From Tolypothrix sp. PCC 7712 (GTDB lineage: Bacteria > Cyanobacteriota > Cyanobacteriia > Cyanobacteriales > Nostocaceae), in NCBI RefSeq assembly GCF_025860405.1, contig NZ_CP063785.1:3472001-3536000 (forward strand): 64,000 bases of DNA, read 5' to 3'. This document shows, in pieces, positions 52,471-62,436 of this stretch; position 1 is the first letter of the stretch; each line of letters starts with the position of its first letter. The notes beneath the pieces were generated by a model. The model was given only the letters and a program-made list of their open reading frames with translations. It was not told the origin of the DNA and ran no database searches. The position numbers and the translations under genes are program-made.

Positions 52471-52809
52471 TTATTGCTCCATTGTCGGTACAGTAAAAAT
52501 TCTGCTACCAATAGGAATCCTTGTACTAGGTTTAGCTAGTTCTGTTGTCGTGTTGGTAGGATTAGTAGAAGGATCACTCAGGTTTTCAGATAAGATATTG
52601 AGTTGCTTATTTGTAGAAGAACTTGAATTATTATCTAGAGATGGCTCAATTGGATTGATACTGATAGATGGTTCTGTAGATATAGGGCTAATCTTATTAG
52701 TATCGTTATTATTTGATTCTGCTGCAGTTTGCGCTTGGCATGGCATTACAGTCAAAGCAGAAATTGAGGCTATAGCCAGTGCAATGATGTTTTGACAGTT
52801 GTGGTGCAT
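52471..52809 (-). CDS. Small secreted Asn/Ser/Thr-rich protein, unknown
   Basis: From ATG 52809 the protein has 112 residues: a clear signal peptide (NIIALAIASISALTVMPCQA, cleavage near residue 25), then a low-complexity mature part rich in Asn, Ser, Thr and Pro (NPIEPSLDNNSSSSTNKQ). The frame extends upstream to a TTG at 52923, but that would put 38 polar residues before the signal, so the ATG is preferred. No family recognised. It is convergent with the GT4 gene, leaving a 23-base gap. Confidence 0.55.
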   Translation of the reverse strand: MHHNCQNIIALAIASISALTVMPCQAQTAAESNNNDTNKISPISTEPSISINPIEPSLDNNSSSSTNKQLNILSENLSDPSTNPTNTTTELAKPSTRIPIGSRIFTVPTMEQ

Positions 52810-53457
52810 ATTCTTATTGATGTGATGAGGGATGAGAATTTGAACAAGGGAGATGCACTGAACTCTTAAATCAGAATTTTTGCAAATTATTAATCTTGCT
52901 GGATTGGAGTTTTTATCTGGCAATTTACTGTGAACACAAACTATGTTGATGATAAATATTGCAACTTCACAACAACCTTCTATTAATTAAAGTTTTAAGT
53001 TGTTAATTGAAGAATTAGTGTGTTGAAAACGCACTATTTTTTTATCTATCTTGTTTGAAAAATCAGTTTGTGCAACTAACAATAAATATACTTGTATAGT
53101 TGTTCTTTATATAAGAGAAAAATTACGGAATTTTGCACATAATCCGGAATAATCACTTCAAATCCTGGTTCGTATATTTATCAAAATCAACAATAAATAT
53201 ATAAAGTATTAAATAATGAATTATAAAAAATTGTTTTATATCAATTTAGGATAAAGATGGATCACGACAAAAAAATGCTGAAAGTCTTTACCTCAATAGA
53301 ATACTGGCAGCAAAATCTGATTGCTCTATCACAGTGATTGATAAATCAAACACAAGCAATTCTTCTAGGAAAGCCAGTTAGTTGCTGTATCCCCTAGGAA
53401 ACCCTGAAGGCGAATATATTGATATCTACATACTTGCAGCCAGACTGTGAGGGTTCA
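52810..53457. other. 648-base AT-rich intergenic region
   Basis: No gene or repeat array is supported. The region is AT-rich and should contain the promoter of the small secreted protein at its left side. Short open frames show no protein features. Confidence 0.5.
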
Positions 53458-53925
53458 TTAATCTGCAACTGGATCGCAACGAATTTCAATCATAAAACCA
53501 TCAGGGTCATAGAAGTATACACCTCTACCTGTGGGACGGCTAACTGGGCCATGAGCGATCGCAATTTGATTGTCTCTAATTACTGCTACTGCTTGATCGA
53601 ATAATTGCGGATCGATATCAAATGCTAAGTGGTATGCTCTGGTAAAAGACTTTTCCGGATTGGGATCTGGTGGTGATAAATCTGGTTCCCCAAATAAATC
53701 TAGAATTGTGCCATCAGGAGTAATGAAGTTAGCTACTTTCCCCGCAGCGACAAGTTCAACCAGGGTTGCGGGTACTTCATCACCTGTAAGTTCATGTAAA
53801 CCTAAAATATTGCCATAAAAATGTCGGGATGCTTGCATATCTTGAACGTTGAGAGCAATGTGATGTACCTTACGTAGAACACCGGGAGCTAAGACATTGT
53901 TCGCAGCACAAGAGCTAGATAGCAT
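53458..53925 (-). CDS. VOC family (glyoxalase/dioxygenase fold) protein
   Basis: From ATG 53925 the protein has 155 residues (MLSSSCAANNV...). Two beta-alpha-beta-beta-beta modules form the metal-binding VOC fold: KVHHIALNVQDM (first His ligand), LDLFGEPDLS, YHLAFDID (second His region) and YFYDPDGFMIEIRCDP (Glu ligand). VOC proteins include glyoxalases, ring-cleaving dioxygenases and resistance proteins; the substrate is not evident. A TTG at 53973 would add 16 residues but is less likely. Confidence 0.82.
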   Translation of the reverse strand: MLSSSCAANNVLAPGVLRKVHHIALNVQDMQASRHFYGNILGLHELTGDEVPATLVELVAAGKVANFITPDGTILDLFGEPDLSPPDPNPEKSFTRAYHLAFDIDPQLFDQAVAVIRDNQIAIAHGPVSRPTGRGVYFYDPDGFMIEIRCDPVAD

Positions 53926-54001
53926 GGCAGAATCAACTTCCCTACAAAGATAGAAGATAAACTTTTTGCTCAAAGTTTATGCTTTATCCTAAAAACTTAC
54001 C

Positions 54002-54472
54002 ATGCCTTTCGATTATTCTTTAGACTTTGCCAAGATTAATTTTCGCCAACATCCTGAACTCTATCGTGTTGGTAAAGGTGAGCAGGGTGTACTTTTGGTA
54101 GAGCCATATAAATCGGAAATTCTTCCTTTCTGGCGATTTAAGACCCCAGAGATTGCTAAAGAGTCGAGTGAGAAGATTTATGAGATTTTTTTAGTTTATT
54201 TAGAAAATAATGATTTTATTGGTGCAGATATGGCACGCAAGTTTTTACAAATGGGTTATACGCGATCGCGCCGTTATGCAAATCATAAAAGCGGTAGGAA
54301 ATATAAATCTAGTTCGACAGAAGGAAGCCAGAAAAAAGAAATTTTACCTTATGATGTAGACCCAGTTAAAGCAGAATCAGCAGCAATATTTAAAGCCAAG
54401 TGGATACAAGCCAAGACCAATGAAAAGTATCTCCAGCTTTTAGCTAAACATAAACAAATGTATGAAATATAG
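54002..54472 (+). CDS. DUF4385 family protein
   Basis: A 156-residue soluble protein (MPFDYSLDFAKINFRQHPEL...) matching the DUF4385 family: YRVGKGEQGVLLVEPYKSE, PFWRFKTPEIAKESS, FIGADMARKFLQMGYTRSRR and a basic YANHKSGRKYKSS tail region. Function unknown. It is divergent from the VOC gene with a 76-base gap, so the two promoters overlap. Confidence 0.85.
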   Translation: MPFDYSLDFAKINFRQHPELYRVGKGEQGVLLVEPYKSEILPFWRFKTPEIAKESSEKIYEIFLVYLENNDFIGADMARKFLQMGYTRSRRYANHKSGRKYKSSSTEGSQKKEILPYDVDPVKAESAAIFKAKWIQAKTNEKYLQLLAKHKQMYEI

Positions 54473-54536
54473 GACTTATATTTTATTTTGGAAATCCACG
54501 TATTGGAGAGGCACAGCTAAAGTCTTGCATTAGGTG

Positions 54537-54645
54537 TAGGTTGGGGAGCCACTGTGTTGGACGGGTTTCCCGGCTTAAAGCAAGTGGCGTTTGAGCAACG
54601 CGAAACCCAACATTAATTCGCATGTTGGGTGTCATGCTTCACTAC
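54537..54645. repeat. Dispersed GTTGGGTT-type palindromic repeat
   Basis: Contains GTAGGTTGGG, CGGGTTTCCCGGC, CGCGAAACCCAAC and ATGTTGGGTGTCATGC stretches, which are the same building blocks as at 1174-1266 and around 3372-3400. It has no coding capacity. Confidence 0.5.
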
Positions 54646-54683
54646 GTGACGCTAACGCACCTCTTCAAACAATTTTCGTGAAT

Positions 54684-55313
54684 TTAATGTTCAAATATAT
54701 CTTTAAATTGTAATAAATCTAAAGTCACGATTGTGGGCAGAACTTGAAAACATTCTTGAGCAAGCTGCCAACGCTCTTCTCTTTGGAGCATGGCAATTAG
54801 TTTATCTCTAACACTAAGTAAATAGCGCACATCATTAGCAGCATAATTGAGCTGTTCTCCAGATAAATTAGCAGCATTACCCCAATCAGAACTTTGAGCG
54901 CTTTTATCCAGTTCTACTTTTTCTAATTCCTGAACTACATCTTTTAGTCCGTGGCGATTAGTATAAGTACGCGCTAGTTTACTAGCTATTTTGGTACAAA
55001 AAACAGGCTGAACAGTAATACCTAAGTTGTAACGTAAAGTAGCAATATCGAAACGCGCAAAGTGAAATACTTTCTCGATATTGGCTGCTTCTAACAGTTT
55101 TTGTAAGTTTGGTGCTTCAGTTTGTCCTTTAGCGATGCGAATTGCAGTTACTTGCCCCCCTGGGTTACATAATTGGACAAGACAAAGGCGATCGCGCTGT
55201 GGTAGTAATCCCATTGTTTCCGTATCCACGGCGATCGCCTCTGATTTTAAATACTGGGACAGCGCAGCGTCACTCAGGTCGCGATCGCTCACTTGAAAAT
55301 CTTGTAATGTCAT
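54684..55313 (-). CDS. Ribonuclease D-like 3'-5' exonuclease
   Basis: A 209-residue single-domain DEDDy exonuclease. Asp30 and Glu32 (VDTETMGLL), Asp89 (HFARFDIATL), Tyr157 and Asp161 (YAANDVRYL) are all present. It lacks the C-terminal HRDC domains of E. coli RNase D, as is normal for the short cyanobacterial form. It likely trims stable RNA 3' ends. It resembles the N-terminal domain of the 853-residue fusion at 43045-45606 (both have the EKxFHxAxxD and SSDWG/GSDWG motifs), giving a local intact comparison for that domain. Confidence 0.93.
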   Translation of the reverse strand: MTLQDFQVSDRDLSDAALSQYLKSEAIAVDTETMGLLPQRDRLCLVQLCNPGGQVTAIRIAKGQTEAPNLQKLLEAANIEKVFHFARFDIATLRYNLGITVQPVFCTKIASKLARTYTNRHGLKDVVQELEKVELDKSAQSSDWGNAANLSGEQLNYAANDVRYLLSVRDKLIAMLQREERWQLAQECFQVLPTIVTLDLLQFKDIFEH

Positions 55314-55637
55314 GAATCACTCAAGAATAATTGCAGTGCCCAACAGAAGCAATTTCTATGAGACACTACATTATTATTGTGCAAAAAAAGCAGAATTTCT
55401 AGCCATTTCTCAGGTGACCGGAAGAGGTAGGGGGAAAAGGAGCAGGGAGCAGAGGGGGAAACAGAAAAATATTATCTCTTGTAAATTGGATAATTTATTT
55501 TCTGGAAGTCTCTAATGCAGTAACTTCAGCCTATAGGTTCGTTGTTAAGTGGTTTCAAAGAGTAGCTGCAAAAGCTTGTACGCAACTCAGAACTCAGCAC
55601 TACCATGACGACTGTGAGAAACTTCTGGCAAGCTGCA
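55314..55637. other. Intergenic region between RNase D and CAP genes
   Basis: No gene is supported in 324 bases. It holds a purine-rich stretch (about 55421-55465) of the GGGGAAAAGGAGCAGGGAGCAG type, also seen inverted near 34850-34880. Short open frames on both strands look like chance. Confidence 0.6.
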
Positions 55638-56186
55638 CTAATTAGTTTGCAAGAAAATCTGTGTGAGATAGACTTCACCTTTTTGATTAGCAGCAACGCC
55701 AATCCCGGTAAGATTATATTTTCCTTTGATGTTCTTAAGATGCCCTGGACTATTGAGCCAACCAATCACAGCTTGTCCTGCAGGATCGCTATATCCTTGA
55801 TTAAAAGCAACATTTTCGCCTGCACTTTTGTAAATAATCGGTAGAATAGTAACTCGTTTCTCAAAACCTTGATGGCTAAAAGGAACTTTACCATTAGCCA
55901 TATTTTGGCTATGAATTCTTGCCTGCCGAGTGATATTTGCATTCAGGGTCAACTTTGATAAACCCTTAGAAACACGATATCGATTAATTTGGTCAAAAAC
56001 TGATTTTTCCAGTGCTGTAGTTTTAAAAACAGTATTTGATGCAACAACCTGATTTGAAGCGATCGATAACGGTTTATTATTAGGGTTTTTTTGTGGAGAA
56101 CTGTGTCCTGAAATCGGAGTAGTTGTTAATCCACTGGCAAGGACAAGCGTACTTAAAGCTATGCCAAAAGCAGTTTGTCGTAACAT
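55638..56186 (-). CDS. CAP (SCP/PR-1-like) domain secreted protein
   Basis: A 182-residue exported protein with signal peptide (GIALSTLVLASGLTTTPISG, about 8-27), a short linker, then a CAP domain (about 58-182). Motifs: VFDQINRYRVSKGLSKLTLN, ARIHSQNMANGKVPFSHQG (His), SAGENVAFNQ (Glu) and VIGWLNSPGHLKNI (second His), the CAP-cavity residues. The function of bacterial CAP proteins is uncertain. ATG at 56186. It stands alone. Confidence 0.92.
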   Translation of the reverse strand: MLRQTAFGIALSTLVLASGLTTTPISGHSSPQKNPNNKPLSIASNQVVASNTVFKTTALEKSVFDQINRYRVSKGLSKLTLNANITRQARIHSQNMANGKVPFSHQGFEKRVTILPIIYKSAGENVAFNQGYSDPAGQAVIGWLNSPGHLKNIKGKYNLTGIGVAANQKGEVYLTQIFLQTN

Positions 56187-57282
56187 GGAAATTACTTAAT
56201 GTATAGAGTTATAAGACCTCTAATCTACCTTATTCTTCCTAGCAGAAATACGAGGATACTATTAAGGCTTGATGAACTTAGAGAAATTTTGCAACTGCTT
56301 TACAGTAAATACAAGTAATCACCTCCAAGTTTATACACTAGGATAGATGTAGATGTTTCAGATGCATTAAGTAGCTTAACGAAGTGATAGCTGTCCCTGA
56401 AAAGATAAAAATTATCTGAATCTTTAAAAAAGATAATGTAGTATCTTCTAGACAAATGTCATAAGCACTACATTTTTCATTAAATAAATTGGCATAAATA
56501 AATATTTACGATTGATATCAGAGGCTGTTGCGAAGTGCTGAAGAATCAGCCAGCAGATATGACCAAGATTTGCAATACTAACCCCAAGGTATTGACAGCC
56601 AGAAATCACTTGCAACTTTGAATTTTATAGCCTGCATCGTAGCCCACTGACTGAAAAGTTCTGAGTCCTAGAGTTGAGGCAGTGCGGGGAGGTTCTTTTC
56701 GTTGTAGCAACTGGCATTGCTGAGTAAAAATCCCATTGAAACTTTCATGTATTGCATGAAATTTTTTCATGGAGACTACTTCATAAACTTTGTTTATGTT
56801 GCTCTCTTGGTGCTGTTGACTATCTATTCACACTACATACTGAGAGACATTTTTTACAGCCTGAACAAAGTTTCAAACACCCTTTTATAAAACAATCAAG
56901 GGGCACAATTATATGTGCTATTTGCTAGATACTTAATTTAGCGAAAATACTTTATATAAAACTAATATTTGAAATTTAAAAAAAGTAATTATACTTTTAT
57001 TTCTTCTTCCCTGTTCCATACCTGAGCAAGTAATTTCAAGAATCAAAACGATTTTGATATATAACAATCATAAATTTGTTTATTAGCAACACTTCTTAAA
57101 GCTAATCAAGGTTTTTATCGGTGAATAATAGATAAATTTTAACGATAAAACTATTATATGTAACATTAATATAAATTTATTGCTGTTTTTAATACAATCT
57201 GTGAGTGTCAGTAATTTCTTGGGAAATCTAAGGATAACCTAGAATTTCTGCTGACTTAACTTTGTAATTAAGGAGCAAACCC
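56187..57282. other. 1.1-kb AT-rich intergenic region
   Basis: Divergent gap between the CAP gene and the two-component pair. I see no gene, RNA or repeat array here beyond the ribosome site AAGGAG at 57270-57275. The size leaves room for an unrecognised small RNA or long 5' leader. Confidence 0.5.
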
Positions 57283-59715
57283 TTGATACAAGAACACTCC
57301 AGGCTATCGGTATCTGACGGAGAAAATCACCGCTCACGTAATTTACTGATTCGATTTATTGTTGGTGGCACTACCCTTGTAGTTAGTATTTCTGCATATT
57401 TTAGCTATCAAGCAGCTAGAAATATGACGCTCAGTGATTTGAGACAGAGTGCTTTTTTAGAAGTACAGAGAGGAGGCGATGAAATTCAGGAGTGGTTACA
57501 CGTCCGCCAAGTAGAAGTAGAAACCTTGGCTAATACTCCTACTGTACGCTCCTTAACTTGGTCTATCGCAGAACCTTATTTAACCGCAGAAGTTAACAGG
57601 ATTAAAGAATTTTTCTTTTTCCAAATGGTTAACCTAGATGGCTCATTTGCTAATACCAAAGTTGGGCCTTCAAATAAAAATATAAAGGATAGAGACTTCT
57701 TTCAAAAAGCGATCGCAGGTAAAAGCAATATTTCCGATCCCTTTATTAGCCGTTCTACAGGAATTCCGTTAATTGCGATCGCGACTCCAATTTGGGCAAC
57801 TAGTCCGCAAGCTGGTTCGCCAATAGGAGTTTTCCACGGGAATGTGAAAGTCGATCATATCCAAGAGGTTGTCAACTCGCTATACTACGGCCCCAACAGC
57901 TATGCTTTTGCGCTGAATTCCCAAGGACAAGCGATTGTCCACCCCAATTCCGCGTTAATGTCAACCATCGAAAAACCCGCACCTAGTTTGCTGAAAATTG
58001 GCGATCGCAATTTAAATGCGATCGCGCAACGGATGGTAAACAAAAAGCAGGGAATTGAGTTGATGGAAATTGATGGTACTCAAAAATATGTAGCTTATTT
58101 GCCGTTAAAATCTGCTAATTGGTCAGTGGCTTTGGTAATTCCCCGCCAAAATATCGAATCTCGGCTGCAATTCCTCGATGCGATCGCCTTAATTGTCGGT
58201 GGGCTGACAGTCACCATGATTACAGTATTGTGGAGAGTACAAGCATTTGAACAAGCTGAACTTAAAAAATCTAAAGCAGCAGCCGATACAGCTAATCTGG
58301 CGAAAAGTGAATTTTTAGCTAACATGAGTCATGAACTGCGAACACCCTTAAATGGGATTCTCGGTTGTGCCCAAATTTTACTGCGTTCTCCAGCTTTACC
58401 TGAGTCAGAGCAATATCACGTCAATATTATTGAGCAATGTGGTTCTCATCTGCTGACTTTAATTAATGACATTTTGGATTTATCTAAAATTGAAGCTAAA
58501 AAGTTAGAACTGCACCCCCAAGATGTGCATTTACCTTCTTTTCTGCAAGGAATTGGGGAAATCTGCCAGATTCGGGCGAAACAAAAAGGTATTTTGTTTA
58601 TTTATGAACCTGCAAGTAACTTGCCAACAGGGATTCATGTCGATGTCAAAAGATTACGTCAAGTATTATTGAATTTGCTGGGAAATGCCATCAAATTTAC
58701 AGATGCGGGTAAGGTGAATTTCAAAGTTGAAGTCATCGATCAACCTCCCAGTGATGAGCAGATAGTTAAACATCAGATTCGTTTTACTGTAAAAGATACG
58801 GGAATTGGTATAACTCCCGCAGAATTAAGCAAAATTTTTCTGCCCTTTGAGCAAGTAGGCGAGAAAAAGCGCCAAGCTGAAGGTACTGGGCTGGGTTTAG
58901 CCATTACTCGCCAATTGGTACAGATGATGGATAGCGATATCCATGTGCAAAGTCAAATTGGTCAGGGGAGTAGCTTCTACTTTGAGTTAGAGATTCCCAC
59001 GGCTCATGATTGGGTACAGTCTGCAATGACTGTATCAGACAAACAAATCATTGGCTTTGAAGGAGAAGCCTACACCATCCTGATGGTTGACGATCGCTGG
59101 GAGAATCGCACAGTAATTACCAACCTATTGCAACCACTGGGTTTTAATGTAGTAGAAGCCAACAACGGTAAAGAAGGTTTAGAAAAAGCGATCGCACTCC
59201 AGCCAAACTTAATCATCACAGATTTGCTGATGCCAGAAATGGATGGCTTTGAATTGATTCAAAATCTGCGTCAGACCCCAGAAATTCAGGATGTCAAAAT
59301 TATCGTCTCTTCCGCTAGTGTCTTTGAAGCTGACCAATATCGCAGTCTGCAAGCTGGCGGTGATGACTTCCTCAGCAAACCCGTACAGGCTGATGAATTA
59401 TTGCAGCAATTAGCTAACCACCTTAATTTAGTGTGGATTTATAAGCAATCTCAAGCTGAAGTAACAGCCAAAGAATCTACCACAACCGATAGCCAATCTC
59501 CCCAATTAACGCCTCCCAGCACAGAAGTTTTGCAGGAACTAATTACCTTAGCTAGTAAAGGTAACTTCAATGCCATTCTCAAGCGGGCCGATCAACTAGA
59601 AGACACAGACATCAAATTTGCGCCATTTGCTAACGAACTCCGGCAATTAGCTAGGCAATTTGATGAAGATTTAATCCTCAATTTCTTGCATCAATACGCA
59701 GTGGAAAAAGTATGA
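57283..59715 (+). CDS. Cache-domain hybrid sensor histidine kinase
   Basis: An 810-residue membrane sensor. First TM about 22-44, extracytoplasmic double-Cache-like domain (about 45-290, with FFFFQMVNLDGSF, DRDFFQKAIAG and GVFHGNVKVDHI), second TM about 297-318, HisKA with His in LANMSHELRTPLNG, HATPase (NLLGNAIKFTDAG, DTGIGITPAEL, GTGLGLAITRQLV), then a receiver (ITDLLMPEMDG, SKPVQ). The gene starts with TTG at 57283, supported by AAGGAG seven bases upstream; no better start is in frame. Its stop overlaps the next ATG by four bases, so both proteins are made together. Confidence 0.93.
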   Translation: MIQEHSRLSVSDGENHRSRNLLIRFIVGGTTLVVSISAYFSYQAARNMTLSDLRQSAFLEVQRGGDEIQEWLHVRQVEVETLANTPTVRSLTWSIAEPYLTAEVNRIKEFFFFQMVNLDGSFANTKVGPSNKNIKDRDFFQKAIAGKSNISDPFISRSTGIPLIAIATPIWATSPQAGSPIGVFHGNVKVDHIQEVVNSLYYGPNSYAFALNSQGQAIVHPNSALMSTIEKPAPSLLKIGDRNLNAIAQRMVNKKQGIELMEIDGTQKYVAYLPLKSANWSVALVIPRQNIESRLQFLDAIALIVGGLTVTMITVLWRVQAFEQAELKKSKAAADTANLAKSEFLANMSHELRTPLNGILGCAQILLRSPALPESEQYHVNIIEQCGSHLLTLINDILDLSKIEAKKLELHPQDVHLPSFLQGIGEICQIRAKQKGILFIYEPASNLPTGIHVDVKRLRQVLLNLLGNAIKFTDAGKVNFKVEVIDQPPSDEQIVKHQIRFTVKDTGIGITPAELSKIFLPFEQVGEKKRQAEGTGLGLAITRQLVQMMDSDIHVQSQIGQGSSFYFELEIPTAHDWVQSAMTVSDKQIIGFEGEAYTILMVDDRWENRTVITNLLQPLGFNVVEANNGKEGLEKAIALQPNLIITDLLMPEMDGFELIQNLRQTPEIQDVKIIVSSASVFEADQYRSLQAGGDDFLSKPVQADELLQQLANHLNLVWIYKQSQAEVTAKESTTTDSQSPQLTPPSTEVLQELITLASKGNFNAILKRADQLEDTDIKFAPFANELRQLARQFDEDLILNFLHQYAVEKV

Positions 59716-60986
59716 ATAATACTATAGGAGAGCCTTCTGCTCAAGGAATTATTTTAATAGTTGATGATAACCCCGCTAACTTACAGGTTTTATCCAGTTT
59801 TCTCGATCAATCTAACTTTGAAGTTTGGGCAGCGCGCAGTGGTGAGAAAGCTCTTCAGCGATTAGAAAATGGTGATTTACCTGACTTAATTTTGCTAGAT
59901 ATTATGATGCCGGGTATGGATGGGTTTGAAACTTGTAAATATCTCAAAAGCAATCCTCGTGTCCAAGATATTCCGGTAATTTTTATGACGGCTCTGTCCG
60001 AAACAGCGGATAAAGTCAAAGGCTTGCGATTGGGAGCGGTAGATTATATTACTAAACCTTTTCAGCATGAAGAAGTCTTAGTCAGAATTGAAAATCATCT
60101 GCAACTGAGAAACCTCACCAAGGCTTTAATCTCCAAAAATGCCGAATTACAAAAAACTCAAACTCAACTGATTCAAGCTGAAAAAGTAGCAGCTTTAGGT
60201 CAACTAACAGCAGGAATTGCTCATGAAGTCAATAATCCTATCAATTTTATAGCTGGTAACTTAAATTTTGTGGAACAGTATGTACAGGAAGTGGTTAGTT
60301 TACTTCATCTCTATCAAAAACATCTACCTGATCCACCGGATGAAATAAAAACCGCAATTGACAAAAATGATCTCAACTTTTTATTAAATGATTTATCGAA
60401 AATTATTCAGTCTATGCAAGTGGGTACGAGTCGAGTTACAGAAATTGTTTCATCTTTAAATAAATTCTCACGACACAGAGAAGCAGGTAAGAAGCTAGCT
60501 AATTTGTACGAAGGTCTAGAAAGTACAATAATGATTCTGGGACATCGCTTCAAAAGCAATGGTCATCATCCACCTATTCAATTAGTTAAAGAATATGCTA
60601 ATTTGCCACTGATTGAGTGTTATCCTGGCGAAATTAATCAGGTTTTTATGAATTTAATTTCTAATGCAATTGATGCTATTGAAGAAACATATAAAAATAA
60701 AGACTTTAATGAAATTGCTCAAAATCCTGGTGTCATTAAAATCACAACTGAAGTAATAAAAGAAAAAGTTATTATCAGAATCGCAGATAATGGAGCAGGT
60801 ATCAACAAAGCAGATGAGTGTAAAATATTTGATGCATTTTACACCACAAAGCCTATTGGCAAAGGCACAGGACTTGGTTTATCTATTGCTTATCAAATTG
60901 TAGTTAATAACCATAATGGTAAGCTTACATATAATTCCATAGCAGGTGAGGGGATAGAGTTTGTTATTGAACTACCAATCCGATAG
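59712..60986 (+). CDS. Response regulator-histidine kinase hybrid (REC-HisKA-HATPase)
   Basis: A 424-residue soluble protein: receiver domain (about 15-130, Asp in LILLDIMMPGMDG, Lys in ITKPFQ), a coiled coil, HisKA with GQLTAGIAHEVNNPINFIAG (His), and ATPase (NLISNAIDAIEE, IADNGAGINKADE, GTGLGLSIAYQIV). It is coupled by ATGA overlap to the Cache sensor kinase and is the probable receiver of its phosphate, passing it on by its own kinase domain. No DNA-binding domain is present, so the final target is elsewhere. Confidence 0.93.
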   Translation: MNNTIGEPSAQGIILIVDDNPANLQVLSSFLDQSNFEVWAARSGEKALQRLENGDLPDLILLDIMMPGMDGFETCKYLKSNPRVQDIPVIFMTALSETADKVKGLRLGAVDYITKPFQHEEVLVRIENHLQLRNLTKALISKNAELQKTQTQLIQAEKVAALGQLTAGIAHEVNNPINFIAGNLNFVEQYVQEVVSLLHLYQKHLPDPPDEIKTAIDKNDLNFLLNDLSKIIQSMQVGTSRVTEIVSSLNKFSRHREAGKKLANLYEGLESTIMILGHRFKSNGHHPPIQLVKEYANLPLIECYPGEINQVFMNLISNAIDAIEETYKNKDFNEIAQNPGVIKITTEVIKEKVIIRIADNGAGINKADECKIFDAFYTTKPIGKGTGLGLSIAYQIVVNNHNGKLTYNSIAGEGIEFVIELPIR

Positions 60987-61055
60987 TATCAATTCTATAA
61001 TTTTGGGTTGTAGCTAAAAAATTATTACCATTTTCAACTATCAAAACCTGACAAT

Positions 61056-61087
61056 AAAAAAGCTCCCCATTAGTGGGGAGCTTTTTT
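61056..61087 (-). terminator. Bidirectional intrinsic terminator of psbA
   Basis: Arms AAAAAAGCTCCCCA (61056-61069) and TGGGGAGCTTTTTT (61074-61087) with a four-base loop. On the minus strand the hairpin is followed by a T-run 21 bases after the psbA stop; on the plus strand it would end the two-component transcript. Confidence 0.92.
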
Positions 61088-61107
61088 ATTGAGCTAAAGC
61101 TTTAGTA

Positions 61108-62190
61108 TTAGCCGTTGATTGCAGGAGCAGTCAACGCAACAGGAGCAACTTCACCAGCAGCTAAGTCTAAGGGGAAGTTGTGAGCGTTACGCTCGTGCAT
61201 TACTTCCATACCCAAGTTAGCGCGGTTGATTACATCTGCCCAAGTAGCGATGACGCGACCTTGAGAATCAATTACTGATTGGTTGAAGTTGAAACCGTTC
61301 AAGTTGAACGCCATTGTGCTGACACCTAAAGCGGTAAACCAGATACCGACTACAGGCCATGCAGCCAAGAAGAAGTGCAGAGAACGGCTGTTGTTGAAGG
61401 ATGCGTATTGGAAGATCAAACGACCAAAGTAACCGTGTGCAGCTACGATGTTGTAGGTTTCTTCCTCTTGACCAAACTTGTAACCGTAGTTTTGAGATTC
61501 GGTTTCGGTGGTTTCACGCACTAAGGAGGAGGTTACCAAAGAACCGTGCATTGCAGAGAACAAGCTACCACCGAATACACCAGCCACACCTAACATGTGG
61601 AAGGGGTGCAACAGAATGTTGTGTTCTGCTTGGAACACGATCATGAAGTTGAAGGTACCGGAGATACCCAAAGGCATACCATCGGAGAAGGAACCTTGAC
61701 CAATGGGGTAGATCAAGAATACTGCGGTAGCAGATGCTAAAGGTGCAGAGTAAGCTACGCAGATCCAAGGACGCATACCCAAGCGGTAAGACAATTCCCA
61801 CTGACGACCTAGGTAGCAAGCGCAACCTAGCAAGAAGTGGAAAATTACCAATTGGTAAGGGCCGCCGTTGTACAACCACTCATCTAAGGAAGCTGCTTCC
61901 CAAATGGGGTAGAAGTGCAAACCGATAGCGTTGGAAGAAGGAACAACTGCACCAGAGATGATGTTGTTTCCGTAAATTAAAGAACCTGCAACAGGTTCAC
62001 GGATACCATCAATGTCTACTGGAGGAGCAGCGATGAAAGCGATTACAAAGCAAGCGGTAGCAGCTAGCAGGGTGGGGATCATCAATACGCCGAACCAACC
62101 GATGTAAATCCGGTTCTCGGTGCTGGTGATCCATTCGCAAAACCGATCCCATACACTGGCGCGAGAGCGCTGTTGTAAGGTTGTTGTCAT
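61108..62190 (-). CDS. psbA: Photosystem II protein D1
   Basis: A 360-residue D1 protein with five TM helices. The residues for electron transfer and the Mn cluster are all readable: Tyr161, Asp170, Glu189, His190, His198, His215, Ser264, His272, His332, Glu333, His337, Asp342 and Ala344, after which CtpA removes the 16-residue tail. Position 130 is Gln ([12 protein letters not shown]), as in the low-light D1:1 form; high-light forms carry Glu. Cyanobacteria usually have several psbA copies, so this is one member of a family. Start ATG at 62190. It has its own promoter and a strong terminator. Confidence 0.99.
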   Translation of the reverse strand: MTTTLQQRSRASVWDRFCEWITSTENRIYIGWFGVLMIPTLLAATACFVIAFIAAPPVDIDGIREPVAGSLIYGNNIISGAVVPSSNAIGLHFYPIWEAASLDEWLYNGGPYQLVIFHFLLGCACYLGRQWELSYRLGMRPWICVAYSAPLASATAVFLIYPIGQGSFSDGMPLGISGTFNFMIVFQAEHNILLHPFHMLGVAGVFGGSLFSAMHGSLVTSSLVRETTETESQNYGYKFGQEEETYNIVAAHGYFGRLIFQYASFNNSRSLHFFLAAWPVVGIWFTALGVSTMAFNLNGFNFNQSVIDSQGRVIATWADVINRANLGMEVMHERNAHNFPLDLAAGEVAPVALTAPAING

Positions 62191-62290
62191 TGTTTTATGA
62201 GTGCTGATTTTTTATGTATTACGGTAAGCAACTTTACTTACCTGTGTAATCACCATAATGGTACTATTGAGATTTGTAAAGAGTAATTAA
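62191..62290 (-). promoter_or_regulatory. psbA promoter and 5' leader
   Basis: On the minus strand a -35 TTTACA (plus 62275-62280) and -10 TATGGT (plus 62252-62257) are 17 bases apart, close to known psbA promoters. Transcription would start at about 62245, giving a leader of about 55 bases. That leader begins with a GGTAAG...CTTACC hairpin (plus 62223-62242), which may affect mRNA stability. Boxes are assigned by eye. Confidence 0.55.
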
Positions 62291-62436
62291 TTCAAAATTA
62301 TTTATCAAATGTATAAGTTTTTATTATTTTTATTTTGAACAAGCAAGGTTAAAAATTTTTTTCGTAGAGTTTGCCAAGAGTCAAAAGTCGAAACATTTGG
62401 CTTTTGATTCTTGACATTGAACCTTGGACTTTTTTC

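Noticed and set aside
52466..52795. 109-codon plus-strand hydrophobic frame opposite the small secreted protein
   Set aside because: It is the antisense of a gene with a clear signal peptide, and its Leu/Val-rich sequence comes from Asn/Ser/Thr codons on the other strand.
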